DNA of 64,000 bases from Marinicella litoralis (GTDB lineage Bacteria; Pseudomonadota; Gammaproteobacteria; Xanthomonadales; Marinicellaceae): NCBI RefSeq assembly GCF_002591915.1, contig NZ_NIHB01000002.1, positions 566,133-630,132 on the forward strand, written 5' to 3'. Position numbers and translations under genes: made by a program. The notes beneath the pieces were generated by a model that searched no databases, was not told the origin of the DNA, and was given only the letters and a program-made list of their open reading frames with translations. Within the stretch, counting starts at the first letter, position 1. The number at the start of each line of letters is the position of its first letter. This document shows, piece by piece, positions 26,289 to 35,872 of the stretch.

Positions 26289-27377
26289 ATGATGTCACCT
26301 GTTTATTCATTCGTATTTTTGCTGATCCTGTTAATGGGTCAATCTAACCATGTATTGGCCGGCCCTGTCAGCGAAGTCAAAAAAGATGAAACCTTGGTTT
26401 TTTTCAATACCAGTGCCTGGCTCAATCCGCAAACTGACCAATGGCACATCCCGATCCATGGCTGGATTTATGAAACAGCAGACTCTTCAATCAGAAAAAA
26501 TTTAATCGCCGATGCAATGGAAAAGTTCTATGGACTATCAACCAAGCCTCATTCGCAAACCCTATTTGATCAGCGGGTTAACTTATTATTGGCTGACAAT
26601 GAAAGCAACAAATCAATTGTCATCCGTTTTGCCAACCGGACTTACTCATTACCAGCTTCGGCATCCAATGGACATTTCAAAAAGGTTTTGTTGGTTGATG
26701 CCAAAATCATTACAGCTGCTGGTATCAAGAACCAATTGAATTTCCAAGCTGTGTTGTCAAAACGTGACCACAGATCATTCAATGGTCAGGTTAACATGCT
26801 TGCAAGTCAAGGCCTTTCCATCATCAGTGACATAGATGACACCATTAAAATCTCTGCTGTAACCAATCGAAAAGAACTATTGAATCATACCTTTTATTTA
26901 GACTTTGAGGCTGTTCCTGGAATGGCAGATTTATACAAACACTTGTTAAACGATCAAGGTGCACTGCATTTTGTTTCCTCCAGTCCATGGCAATTGTATC
27001 CTGCATTGGTCGATTTTATTGACAAAGCCGGATTCCCAAATGCTGACTATGCGCTTAAATCGTTTCGCTTTAAAGACAGCACTCTATTCAATCTTTTTGC
27101 CAGCAGCCTTGATACCAAACCACCTGAAATCATTAAAATCATCGAAAACTACCCCAGCAGAAAATTCATTTTGGTCGGCGACAGCGGTGAAAAAGACCCA
27201 GAAGTCTATGCCAAAATACAACAACAATTTCCCCAACAAATCTTAAGAATATGGATCCGCAATGTCACCGGTGAAAAAGCCGATGACGACCGTTTTCAAT
27301 CTTTGTTTAACGAATTGCAGTCGGATCAATGGCAGCTTTTTTCAACAGCTGATGAAATTCTGCCACTGATCGATTGA
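26289..27377 (+). CDS. Exported App1-type (DUF2183) phosphatase
   Basis: A 362-residue protein with a signal peptide (about residues 1-25, cleavage near VLAGP). The C-terminal two thirds is the App1/DUF2183 catalytic domain of the HAD superfamily: SIISDIDDTIKISAVTN (about residues 177-193) has the DxDxT motif, FVSSSPWQLYPAL carries the second motif, and KFILVGDSGEKDPEVYAKI has the GDSGxxDPE motif. Yeast App1 is a phosphatidate phosphatase. The bacterial substrate is unknown. An export signal means the protein acts outside the cytoplasm. The gene is monocistronic and convergent with the next, 23 bp apart. Confidence 0.85.
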   Translation: MMSPVYSFVFLLILLMGQSNHVLAGPVSEVKKDETLVFFNTSAWLNPQTDQWHIPIHGWIYETADSSIRKNLIADAMEKFYGLSTKPHSQTLFDQRVNLLLADNESNKSIVIRFANRTYSLPASASNGHFKKVLLVDAKIITAAGIKNQLNFQAVLSKRDHRSFNGQVNMLASQGLSIISDIDDTIKISAVTNRKELLNHTFYLDFEAVPGMADLYKHLLNDQGALHFVSSSPWQLYPALVDFIDKAGFPNADYALKSFRFKDSTLFNLFASSLDTKPPEIIKIIENYPSRKFILVGDSGEKDPEVYAKIQQQFPQQILRIWIRNVTGEKADDDRFQSLFNELQSDQWQLFSTADEILPLID

Positions 27378-27400
27378 CTCTACCCCCAAGTTAACCTGAT

Positions 27401-29044
27401 TTACTCTACTTTTTTTGCCTCGTGATGGCCATTCTGATGGAGGGTTAAACCTTCCACTTGATTCGCATTGTCCATATTAATGGTTAATTTGATGTCTGTG
27501 TTTTTCAACGTAAATTGGTTCATCGCAGTGGCCACCAATTCATTTTTTTGCTGGCCAGTTGCTTGTGCATACATCACACCATCAGTGATAAATAAATTGA
27601 TGTGAAATTCTGGTGCCAATTCATACTTTCCAACATATTTGGCCAATATTGTGGGATCCATTTCAATCGCATTCACTGAAGGAATTGGTTTGTCAGTTTT
27701 GATCCAGGTTTGGTCTTGACCGGTACTTTTCATGGTGACTGATTGAATTTCACCGGCTTCGTTGCGATTGAAAATCAACGACAATATACTGTCTTCAAAG
27801 AAAAACTGATCTTTGGCAAAAGGATGAATTTCATATTTTGCACCACCTGTTCTCATAGAGAAGAGCTTTCCTTCATCAAAGGTGATGATGCGAGTATTGT
27901 CAGGCGTAATTTCATACACGCCTTGGTAACTTTGCAAAAGGGCTTCATCTAAACTGATTTTTTCAAAGGCAAACGGTTTATCGATAACAATGGCCGCGAT
28001 TTCATTGACCGCATCACCAGGATAGTTACACATACAATTTGAAAACACTGCAACGAAAACATTTTCTTGTGGCAATATCAGGGAGGCAGTCAGGAATCCA
28101 TTGATTCCACCTCCGTGTTCAATCATTGGTGAACCTTGGAGGTTGCCAATGTTCCAGCCAAAGCCATAGCCAATTTTTTCTCCATTGTTTAACACACCCA
28201 TTTGATGCGCCATGGCTCGACTTTCTTGACTGATGACTTGATCGGCCATTATGGCTTTATACCAAGTGTGGATGTCATCAACCGTAGATAATAATGAACC
28301 GGCAGCATAGGGTTGAGTCATACTTAAAAAATCAGCATTTTTATACTCACCATCGGCTTGAGCGTACCCATATGCGCGGTTGTTAATGATTTTTGAAGTT
28401 GAGCCATAGGATGAATGGTTCATATTAAGCGGCTTAAATATATGGTTTTCTATATAATCTGCATATGATTCACCTGACACCAACTCAATGATATGTCCGA
28501 GTAAAATGTACCCCGAATTGTTGTACTTGAATTGTTCGCCAGGTGCAAAATCCATTGGCTCATTTTTAAAAAAATCAATCAGTGCTGAAGGGGTGAAGTC
28601 TTTTTTATGCACTTCATGATCCCATTTGGACATACCCGTGTAACTTTTGATACCAGAGGTGTGATTCAGCAAATGCTTGATGCTGATGTGGTGTCCATGG
28701 GTTGGGTAATCCTTGATGTATTCAGTGATGTCGGCGTCCAGGTCTATTTTTCCAGCTTCAACCAGTTGTAAGATTGCCACTGCTGTGAATTGTTTGGTGA
28801 TCGAACCAACACGAAATATGTGCTCTGGCGTCATTTTGACATTCAATTCTAAATTGGCCATGCCAAAAGCTTTGCGATAAATGGTTTTACCGTCTTTGAC
28901 CACCAAGGCCGCTCCACCTGGTCCCGCCTGACCAAACAAATCATGCAAAATCTGATCAATCTGTCTGCCGTCACTTTTGGCTTGGCTTTGAGCCACAAAT
29001 GCCCACAAACACACCATCACAAAATACTTTTTCATATGTTTCAA
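27401..29044 (-). CDS. Class C beta-lactamase-fold serine hydrolase
   Basis: A 547-residue exported protein. A signal peptide (about residues 1-22) is followed by a beta-lactamase/transpeptidase-like domain: the catalytic S-x-x-K is SITK (Ser81, Lys84), the Y-x-N is YNN (Tyr174, Asn176), and the HGG at 310-312 takes the place of the KTG triad. From about residue 390 there is an extra domain of about 150 residues with strands of the DUF3471-like type. Such proteins are usually D-aminopeptidases, esterases or peptidases acting on small substrates; the beta-lactam activity is not implied. It uses ATG 29044 with AAGG about 8 nt upstream; ATG 29035 is an alternative. Confidence 0.85.
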   Translation of the reverse strand: MKHMKKYFVMVCLWAFVAQSQAKSDGRQIDQILHDLFGQAGPGGAALVVKDGKTIYRKAFGMANLELNVKMTPEHIFRVGSITKQFTAVAILQLVEAGKIDLDADITEYIKDYPTHGHHISIKHLLNHTSGIKSYTGMSKWDHEVHKKDFTPSALIDFFKNEPMDFAPGEQFKYNNSGYILLGHIIELVSGESYADYIENHIFKPLNMNHSSYGSTSKIINNRAYGYAQADGEYKNADFLSMTQPYAAGSLLSTVDDIHTWYKAIMADQVISQESRAMAHQMGVLNNGEKIGYGFGWNIGNLQGSPMIEHGGGINGFLTASLILPQENVFVAVFSNCMCNYPGDAVNEIAAIVIDKPFAFEKISLDEALLQSYQGVYEITPDNTRIITFDEGKLFSMRTGGAKYEIHPFAKDQFFFEDSILSLIFNRNEAGEIQSVTMKSTGQDQTWIKTDKPIPSVNAIEMDPTILAKYVGKYELAPEFHINLFITDGVMYAQATGQQKNELVATAMNQFTLKNTDIKLTINMDNANQVEGLTLHQNGHHEAKKVE

Positions 29045-29450
29045 ACCTTATAGAATCAAAAAATAATAATAACAAATCATTATGCCATCAGAACAGTGTA
29101 TTTAGTCATACAGATAAAAACACAAATCAGTCCTGCCGATTTTTTAAGTACTATTGAAGCGTCAATGTTTAAAACAGCAAAAACAATCAGAACCCCTAAA
29201 GCAGACAGTTTTCACATCGTAAATTCCTACACAACACAAGAAAATTATAATAATCGAACAAGGGGTGGTTCTGAGCAGTGTAGCAAGTCACATTTGGATG
29301 AATTTAGAACAATCTGAAATACGGCTTAATTGACCCTATATGATGCAAATCAAAAATTCTTAATCAATGACCCATGATGGGAGAAGCAAGCAAGTCGCTG
29401 ATCAATTATTGTTTAATCAACGACTTGAGTAATCGGCGCTTTATCGTGGT
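29045..29450. other. Gene-free stretch of about 400 bp
   Basis: Contains no open frame with a convincing ribosome site or protein-like composition. An AT-rich first part (29045-29330) is the probable promoter region of the beta-lactamase-fold gene. The second part holds the hairpin at 29391-29427 described separately. Confidence 0.6.
29391..29427 (-). terminator. Hairpin after the lipoprotein-pilin gene
   Basis: CAAGTCGCTGATCAA and TTAATCAACGACTTG pair over 13 of 15 positions, with the two mismatches able to form G-U pairs on the minus-strand transcript. It sits 24 bp past the stop of the minus-strand gene at 29451. No T-run follows on that strand, so it may be a 3' stabilising hairpin and not a full intrinsic terminator. 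Confidence 0.5.
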
Positions 29451-31601
29451 TTATTCATCTCGACAAAAAGCAGGTAGATAGGCTGATTTGATGTTACTGG
29501 AACATCGCCATTCAACGTAACCTTCATCGGTCACCGGTTCCAGATAAATAACATCACCCGCTTCAAAACTGGAACCCACATCCGCCAAATCAATCACAAT
29601 CACCCCTGTGGTTTCATCGATGGAGTAATTCAAATCAGATTCACCCAGCGCTGCTTGTGAACCGGCAAATGACTGATTAACAAACCATTGCTCAGACACG
29701 GTGGCTTTGATTTGTCCAGCCATCGCCAATTGTGCGGCCACTTGAGCCCGCACTTCATAATCTCGGTATGCTGGAATGGCATACGCCGCCAAAATACCAA
29801 CGATGGCTATGGTGGCCATACCCCCTTCGGCGCTCAATACACTTTCAAGCAAGGAATACTCATAACCCACTTTGAAACTGACTTTCTCAGCATCTGAAGA
29901 CAACACCACATTAATTCGTCCACGGTCTGGTAAGTTCAATTCTTTGGCAGTTGGCAGAGCAAACAAATCCACTTTAACTTGAGCCATGTCACCCAACCCT
30001 TGTAACATCAATAAGTAAAAATGGTACAGACTTTGTGGCATGTTTGTCACGTCTTTACCGTAGGCCAAAACAGCTGAATCCCAATGACCGCCTTGATTAT
30101 TATCCAACCAATCTGAAAGCTTCAAAGGGTTGTCTGTGTTCCTCTTGTCAGCCAAAATTTGAGGCACGGTACTCATGTAATAAACCCCATCTTCTATGTA
30201 CCAATAAACATGGTCTTTGAACATGTTCATAAAAGCTTTGACCTGTGCCATATCAGGTGATTGATTGACTGAGGACTCCATGAATTTTGCATAAACTGAA
30301 AAATGCGCTTGCATGATCTCAACCCCACTTAAGGATTTTTTTTCTGGGTTGATATCAAAAAACGCATACATGCTGTCATTCAGCTTTTGATGTAAAGCCT
30401 CATCCTTAATTTTCATTGCCCACCATGAACCTGAGTCATCGGTAACCATATATATCTGCTGGTAATATGCATCAAAGAAATCATATAAATCAAAACCTAA
30501 TGTTTGCTCAAACTCAAACAATGATTTCATCTCCTTGCGGTCTTTTTCACTGAGCATTTGGTCCAATTTAAAATGGCTGATGGCTTGTTTAACTTGATCA
30601 GATGTTGGCAGTGCCATTTGAATCACCGAACGCGGGGTTCCAGCCACATTGACATCGAACCAATCGCTTGCCCTTGGAAGCATCAAACGCCATCCAGCTT
30701 CAGGCATCAACACATGCAAAGCCATGGCCGATTGACCTTCGGCAGATTCAGCACCCAACCAAATGTAATCCATTTGATCCAAGCCCAATTGACTGACCAA
30801 TTTATGCTGTTCAGGTGGCACAAAAGAAGCACCTAATTGATACATTTTTGCTGGCGCCAACCACATTTTTAGATTCAAACCACTGGGATCCGATTGCTGA
30901 CTGAGCTGTTTGATCGCAATCAATTGGTCAGTTTTCGCCTGCTCCCAAAGGTCAGTCATTTTGGCCAAATTGACACCCATACCTCCGAAAATCAACAACT
31001 TACCAGTGGACTGTTCAAAACGCACAAATGCTGGCAATCTATTGGATTGAAAAGACCACTGTGCATCTTGACCCTGACGAAGCAATTCAATAGATGGATC
31101 CAGCATCTGCAACACAGCCGTCAATTGCTTGCCCAATTCATCGGCCGTGATGTCATGTAATTTCGTTGCTACCGCCACAGACGGCATCACTGCAGTGGGT
31201 GAATCATTAATCACCGCCACTTCAAATGATGTTGCTACATGATCTAACAGCAGAGCAACCATGCCTTTCAGCTCAGCTGGAAGGTATTGATAATAATTGT
31301 CTTTCACCCCTTGCTTGATGGCTGCCACTTGATTGACGTGAGCCGACAAGGATTGCACCGCATGTAAGGCATCTGCCTTGGCATCAAATAAATAATTCCA
31401 CGGTGTGGGCACATTGATATAAGCCAAAGTTTCATCTGGCAAATGATCTCTCAACCAAGCAGTTTTGTGCTGTTCGACCTCATAGGAAGTGTTTACCTTT
31501 CTGATTCCTTCGTCAGAAGAATTGATTTGGGTATTATCACAACCGCTGATAAATACCGAAAAGAACAGCCCAACTAAAAGCATTCCTTTTGTTTTGTGCA
31601 T
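29451..31601 (-). CDS. Large lipoprotein with a C-terminal type IV pilin-like domain
   Basis: A 716-residue protein. Residues 1-21 are a lipoprotein signal with FISGC (Cys21). Residues 22-590 make a large domain of the DUF3352 kind: ETLAYINVPTPWNYLF near the start, then many amphipathic helices and strands. Residues 593-716 look like a type IVa pilin: GGMATIAIVGILAAYAIPAY and RDYEVRAQVAAQLAMAGQI correspond to the pilin alpha-1 helix after its first residues, and the end has a disulfide-loop pattern WRC...YLPAFC (Cys700 and Cys713), as in PilA. The canonical leader and the GFTLIE processing site are missing, so the pilin part cannot be cleaved by a prepilin peptidase in the usual way. The gene is monocistronic, and no pil genes are near. 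Confidence 0.75.
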   Translation of the reverse strand: MHKTKGMLLVGLFFSVFISGCDNTQINSSDEGIRKVNTSYEVEQHKTAWLRDHLPDETLAYINVPTPWNYLFDAKADALHAVQSLSAHVNQVAAIKQGVKDNYYQYLPAELKGMVALLLDHVATSFEVAVINDSPTAVMPSVAVATKLHDITADELGKQLTAVLQMLDPSIELLRQGQDAQWSFQSNRLPAFVRFEQSTGKLLIFGGMGVNLAKMTDLWEQAKTDQLIAIKQLSQQSDPSGLNLKMWLAPAKMYQLGASFVPPEQHKLVSQLGLDQMDYIWLGAESAEGQSAMALHVLMPEAGWRLMLPRASDWFDVNVAGTPRSVIQMALPTSDQVKQAISHFKLDQMLSEKDRKEMKSLFEFEQTLGFDLYDFFDAYYQQIYMVTDDSGSWWAMKIKDEALHQKLNDSMYAFFDINPEKKSLSGVEIMQAHFSVYAKFMESSVNQSPDMAQVKAFMNMFKDHVYWYIEDGVYYMSTVPQILADKRNTDNPLKLSDWLDNNQGGHWDSAVLAYGKDVTNMPQSLYHFYLLMLQGLGDMAQVKVDLFALPTAKELNLPDRGRINVVLSSDAEKVSFKVGYEYSLLESVLSAEGGMATIAIVGILAAYAIPAYRDYEVRAQVAAQLAMAGQIKATVSEQWFVNQSFAGSQAALGESDLNYSIDETTGVIVIDLADVGSSFEAGDVIYLEPVTDEGYVEWRCSSNIKSAYLPAFCRDE

Positions 31602-31841
31602 TTGTCTAGTCCCTGAATTTAAAAAGAGAATTATACGGCTGAGACCAACGCAAGCCCATCAATTTATTCGATTTTTGGTGAAGAGGAACAACCCATAATC
31701 AACAAAAGACATTTCGATGACATGTGGCATTTTACCTATTTATTTATACTTGGATGTCATAAATTAAGCGGCAAATTCGAACTTGTTAAATATCCAATCT
31801 ACATTGATTGGTATTTATTAATCATTGAAAAGGAAAAAATC

Positions 31842-32387
31842 ATGAAAATATTTAAATTTACATTATTGGCATTGCTAGCAATAACAGCCATGAGTGCACA
31901 AAGCCAAACCCTAAGACTGGTGGGCTATCAAGGGGAAGTGGTATTAACCAATGGAGCAACATTTGCCGTCAGCGGAGCCACACTGAGCCAATGCGAGGAA
32001 GCATTTGATCAGGTCGTTGATGAACAAACGGCTGCTACCGGTGAAGCCGTTTTCTATGGCCGTTCAGGCACTCAACATTGCACCCCCAACTATGTTTACC
32101 GTTCACCTTCTGCACCTTCAACCAGCCTCAGTAGTGCAGCCAAAATCATCCCGCAAATACCTGGCCCACCTACATGCCTCAGTTGTCTGGTGTTTGAACA
32201 CCCCAACTTGATTAAAGACCTGTATCCTGATCACCATCAATTGGTTGAGGATTATGTTAAAACCTATAAAATTGATCAGTACAACAAAGACTTAAGGGAT
32301 TTACAAAACCAATACCAAGCCAATTTAGCGGCCTTCGAAAAAGACATGTTCGCTTTAGAGGAATACCTCTCAACTAAAGACAAATAA
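31842..32387 (+). CDS. Small secreted protein of unknown function
   Basis: A 181-residue protein starting at ATG 31842 (AAAAGG 8 nt upstream). An open frame extends upstream to 31722, but the signal peptide starts exactly at 31842: KIFKFTLLALLAITAMSAQS, cleavage near SQS. The mature part contains four Cys: one in LSQCEEAF, one in TQHCTPN, and a pair in PTCLSCLVF (about residues 113-119), which is a CxxC arrangement. The C-terminal 50 residues are a long charged helix (DYVKTYKIDQYNKDLRDLQNQYQANLAAFEKDM), a likely coiled coil. I do not recognise the family. It is a single-gene unit with a terminator-like hairpin after it. Confidence 0.7.
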   Translation: MKIFKFTLLALLAITAMSAQSQTLRLVGYQGEVVLTNGATFAVSGATLSQCEEAFDQVVDEQTAATGEAVFYGRSGTQHCTPNYVYRSPSAPSTSLSSAAKIIPQIPGPPTCLSCLVFEHPNLIKDLYPDHHQLVEDYVKTYKIDQYNKDLRDLQNQYQANLAAFEKDMFALEEYLSTKDK

Positions 32388-32396
32388 GCAAAACCA

Positions 32397-32431
32397 AAAC
32401 AAGGCTCAACCAATCCAGTTGAGCTTTGTTT
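32397..32431 (+). terminator. Hairpin terminator after the small secreted protein
   Basis: AACAAGGCTCAAC and GTTGAGCTTTGTT pair around CAATCCA. The T-run afterwards is short (TTTGT), so termination efficiency may be moderate. Confidence 0.6.
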
Positions 32432-32578
32432 GTATGTAATAAAACTCATTCAATCATGTCTTAAGCCTTTATCCTGCTAAACACCAACACGGCACAGCCC
32501 ATTAGATGTCTGCCAGATAATTGGGTAAATCATGTGTGGCTCTGCTATATTATAAGCACTTAATTCAGGCCAATAAAA

Positions 32579-34219
32579 ATGACAAGTAAAATCCTGTTTA
32601 TGGTGCTATTAATGATTCCATTGGGTGCCAAATCGTCATCAGACTTCAGCCAATTAGAAGCCTTGTTTATCCAATGGCGCGCCTTTGAGGTTGCTCCCTT
32701 ACATGAATTGGCACCTGATTATCGCCAACAAACTTTTGATAAACGACGAGCAACTTGGGCAGATTTCAAAACCCAATTACTGGCGATGGACAAATCGACT
32801 TGGACAGTTCCACAGCAGGTTGATTGGTTTGTGGTGCTGGCAGAACTCAATGGTTATGAATTTAACGATCAAGTATTGAAGCCTTGGGCCAGAGACCCTG
32901 CTTTTTACAAGCAGGTTTGGACTTACCAAAGTGACGTACCTGCCCACGAGGGCCCGACCCCTCACTATGTCACTGAACTGTGGACTTACCAGTTTCCATT
33001 GAGCACTTCGGCTCAAATCAGGTTGAACAAGGACTTGTCTCGAATCAAACCGTTGCAAAGCCAAGCTCGATTGAATTTAACTGGTAATGCCAAGGAACTT
33101 TGGATCGCAGGGATACGTGACATTCAATCACAACACAAAGTCTTGATAGACTTAACACCACAAATTGAAAATGCCCAAAACCCAACATTAAGCAAAACCC
33201 ACCAACAAGCCATACAATCCACAGCTGAATTTATTGAATGGTTACAAGCACAAAGTCCCAGTAAAACTGGCCCTTCTGGCCTTGGTGTAGATCAGTACAC
33301 TTGGTATCAACAACACGTACATATGTTACCGATGACCTGGGCAGATGAAGAACGTTTACTGCGACGTGAACTGGACCGAGCGTGGTCATCACTTAAATTA
33401 GAAGAACAGCGAAACAAAGATTTACCTGCATTGCAAGCTGCTAAAAATGCCGCAGAATACGACCAACTGGCCAATCGCTCGGCTGAATATTTTTTGAAAT
33501 TTTTGGATGATAAAAACATCGTCACAGTGGCTGATTATTTCAAACCGGCACTTTACGCCAGATTAGGAAGCTTCGTACCTGAAAAAACCCGCAACTTCTT
33601 TTACATTGGTTCGCACTTAGACCCCACACCCTTGTATTCACATTTTTACCATTGGTTTGAATTGGCCATCATGGAACATGATCCAAACCCCAGTATCATC
33701 AGAAAGAATGCGTTGTTGTACAACATCTTCGACAGCCGCAATGAAGGCACCGCCACTGCCGTTGAGGAAATCTTTATGCACGCAGGTTTATACGATCACA
33801 ATCCCAGGACCCGGGAAATTGTATACATCATGCTGGCACAAAGGGCGGCTCGTGGTTTAGGTTCTTTGTACGCCCATGCCAATCAAATGACCATGGAAAA
33901 AGCCGGTGAAATCCACATGAACTACACCCCAAGAGGATGGATGAAAACTGAACCCGATTTACTGCTATTTGAACAACACCTGTACTTACGCCAACCTGGC
34001 TATGGTACCAGCTATGTCACCGGCAAAGCGCTGCTGGATACCGCCATGGCTCAAAAAGCCAAACTGGACGAAGAACAAGGCAAAGAATTTGTGTTGAAAG
34101 ACTTCTTTGACCAGCTCAACAGCATGGGTGCCATACCCATCGCGTTAGGTACTTGGGAAATGACCGGTATTAAACCCGACTTTTTGGACGAAGTTGAGGC
34201 TGCAGCGAGGAATCAGTAG
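32579..34219 (+). CDS. DUF885 family protein, probably exported
   Basis: A 546-residue protein of the DUF885 family, predicted to be related to metallopeptidases. Residues 1-20 form a signal peptide (ILFMVLLMIPLGAKSS). A later segment, NEGTATAVEEIFMHAGLYD (about residues 387-405), sits where DUF885 members have their conserved Glu-rich metal-binding helix, though the usual HExxxGH form is not exact here. MPMTWADEERLLRRELDRAWSSL (about 252-274) is another family block. Substrate and activity are unknown for most members. It precedes the DUF819 gene by 1 bp (TAG, then ATG at 34221), so the two are translated together. Confidence 0.75.
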   Translation: MTSKILFMVLLMIPLGAKSSSDFSQLEALFIQWRAFEVAPLHELAPDYRQQTFDKRRATWADFKTQLLAMDKSTWTVPQQVDWFVVLAELNGYEFNDQVLKPWARDPAFYKQVWTYQSDVPAHEGPTPHYVTELWTYQFPLSTSAQIRLNKDLSRIKPLQSQARLNLTGNAKELWIAGIRDIQSQHKVLIDLTPQIENAQNPTLSKTHQQAIQSTAEFIEWLQAQSPSKTGPSGLGVDQYTWYQQHVHMLPMTWADEERLLRRELDRAWSSLKLEEQRNKDLPALQAAKNAAEYDQLANRSAEYFLKFLDDKNIVTVADYFKPALYARLGSFVPEKTRNFFYIGSHLDPTPLYSHFYHWFELAIMEHDPNPSIIRKNALLYNIFDSRNEGTATAVEEIFMHAGLYDHNPRTREIVYIMLAQRAARGLGSLYAHANQMTMEKAGEIHMNYTPRGWMKTEPDLLLFEQHLYLRQPGYGTSYVTGKALLDTAMAQKAKLDEEQGKEFVLKDFFDQLNSMGAIPIALGTWEMTGIKPDFLDEVEAAARNQ

Positions 34220-34220
34220 G

Positions 34221-35363
34221 ATGGAATTCATCTCTGACCCAATTTATGTGTTAACTGTTTTGTGTTTGATGGTCATACTGGCCGTCTATGCCAGTAAAAC
34301 CAGAATTGGACAGAAATTAGGGGCGGCCTTATTGGTGATACTTTTCACTGCAGTCTTGGCCAATATAAACCTGATACCAACTGCTTCAAACAGCATACCA
34401 CTGTACAGCGGTATATTTAAATACGTTGCTCCATTGGCCATATTCTTTTTGCTGCTTAAGGTTAATATAACCACCATTAAGCAAGCAGGACTTCCGATGA
34501 TTGGTCTGTTTTTAGTGGGTTCACTGGCAACGACTTTTGGCGTTCTCATTGCTTGGGTTATCACCTCACCGGAAAATGTTTTTGGGGAGAATGGTAAAAT
34601 CATTGCTGGCATGCTCACTGGTACCTATACAGGAGGCAGTGTTAATTTCAATGCCGTGGCATTGGAATATGGTTTCCAAGAAAAAGGGGCCTTGTATGCC
34701 GGCGTCATCGCGGTAGACAATGTGGTAACCACCTTGTGGATTATGGTCACATTGGCCATGCCTGTGGTACTTAAGAAAATATGGCCAGCTAAAGCCACGT
34801 TAAAACAACCAGCACAAACAGAAGATACGGACCAACCGGAAGATGAAAGCATGGATTTAACCGATTTGATGTGGTTGCTTTTTCTTGGACTGGCGGCCTA
34901 TCTGATCGCTGAACTGATAAAAGTATGGTTACCACAAGTCCCATCGATATTAACCCTATCAACCATTGGTATTTTACTGGCTCAAACGCAATTTGTCGCA
35001 CGTTTAAAAGGCAGTCATTATTTGGGCCTGTATTTGGTGTATATTTTCTTGGCTGTGATTGGGGCATACTGTGAAATTTCTGCCGTCATTGAACTAAAAA
35101 ACCTGGGAATGACCTTGTTACTATTTACCGGCTTAGCCGTAGTCTTACACGGACTGATAATGATTTCAGTTGGTGGCTTGTTGTATCGTGATTGGCAAAT
35201 GATAGCCATTGTCAGTCAAGCCAACATTGGCGGGGGCACCACAGCCCTGGCCTTGGCAGAATCCTTTGATCGCCAAGAACTGGTTTTACCAGCCATACTG
35301 GTTGGGTCCCTGGGCAGTGCACTCGGTACCTATTTAGGCTTTTTTGTGATTTATATCCTTTGA
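34221..35363 (+). CDS. DUF819 family membrane permease
   Basis: A 380-residue integral membrane protein with about ten to eleven hydrophobic segments in two halves. The DUF819 signature is in the first half: APLAIFFLLLKVN and GMLTGTYTGGSVNFNAVALEYG (about residues 130-151), followed in the second half by ANIGGGTTALALAESFDRQELVLPAILVGSLGSALGTYLG. The repeats of GG[ST]x[AN] motifs suggest an inverted-repeat transporter. Substrate unknown. ATG 34221 overlaps nothing but follows the DUF885 stop by 1 bp, which suggests a functional pair: a peptidase-like enzyme and a permease for its product. Confidence 0.85.
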   Translation: MEFISDPIYVLTVLCLMVILAVYASKTRIGQKLGAALLVILFTAVLANINLIPTASNSIPLYSGIFKYVAPLAIFFLLLKVNITTIKQAGLPMIGLFLVGSLATTFGVLIAWVITSPENVFGENGKIIAGMLTGTYTGGSVNFNAVALEYGFQEKGALYAGVIAVDNVVTTLWIMVTLAMPVVLKKIWPAKATLKQPAQTEDTDQPEDESMDLTDLMWLLFLGLAAYLIAELIKVWLPQVPSILTLSTIGILLAQTQFVARLKGSHYLGLYLVYIFLAVIGAYCEISAVIELKNLGMTLLLFTGLAVVLHGLIMISVGGLLYRDWQMIAIVSQANIGGGTTALALAESFDRQELVLPAILVGSLGSALGTYLGFFVIYIL

Positions 35364-35872
35364 ATCAGATGGAGCTGATTTTGAAATGACGGCGAATGGG
35401 GTGAAGTGCCTGCATTGCCTTGGTCGATTGAGTCAATTGCAGTCAGTAACCAATTGGTAGGCTCAAAGCACTTCGACAAGCTCAGTGTGCTTTTATGATG
35501 TGGGTTGTAGACTTTAGACTACCCATAAAACCGAAGGCTTGACCCAAGGTTGGCTGAAGCCAACAACCCAATTATTTTGGTTCAATCCAAGCAAAATCAG
35601 GATAATTTATCAAATCACTTAATCAATATGGCTGACCCGCTGGAATGACAAATCTAAGTTATTGATCAAACTTAAGGAGCAAGCCGACCAAGCCTGTCGA
35701 AGTCTCTAGCAGGTTGGTATACTCCAATATCAACTCATGCACTTCGACAGGCTCAGTGAACTTACATGTTTTATAGACCCACTTCAGAACAATAAAATTC
35801 ATCTACATTAAACCCAAAACTCAAATCCAATTGTTGTTAAAATCTAAGCTTTAACTCAGGTACCACGTAAAC
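35364..35872. repeat. Gene-free 509-bp stretch with short dispersed repeats
   Basis: Three copies of a short unit occur: ACTTCGACAAGCTCAGTG at 35470-35487, ACTTCGACAGGCTCAGTG at 35741-35758, and the reverse complement AGCCTGTCGAAGT at 35691-35703. The last two form a 13-bp perfect inverted repeat 37 bp apart. No protein-like frame is present. The unit resembles short palindromic elements dispersed in many bacterial genomes. Confidence 0.75.

Noticed and set aside
27401-29044. A beta-lactam resistance gene
   Set aside because: The class C fold has SxxK and YxN but has HGG in place of KTG and an extra C-terminal domain; such proteins are usually peptidases or esterases.
29096-29317. Open frame of 73 codons on the plus strand
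   Set aside because: No ribosome site and no protein-like composition; it lies in the AT-rich upstream region of a divergent gene.
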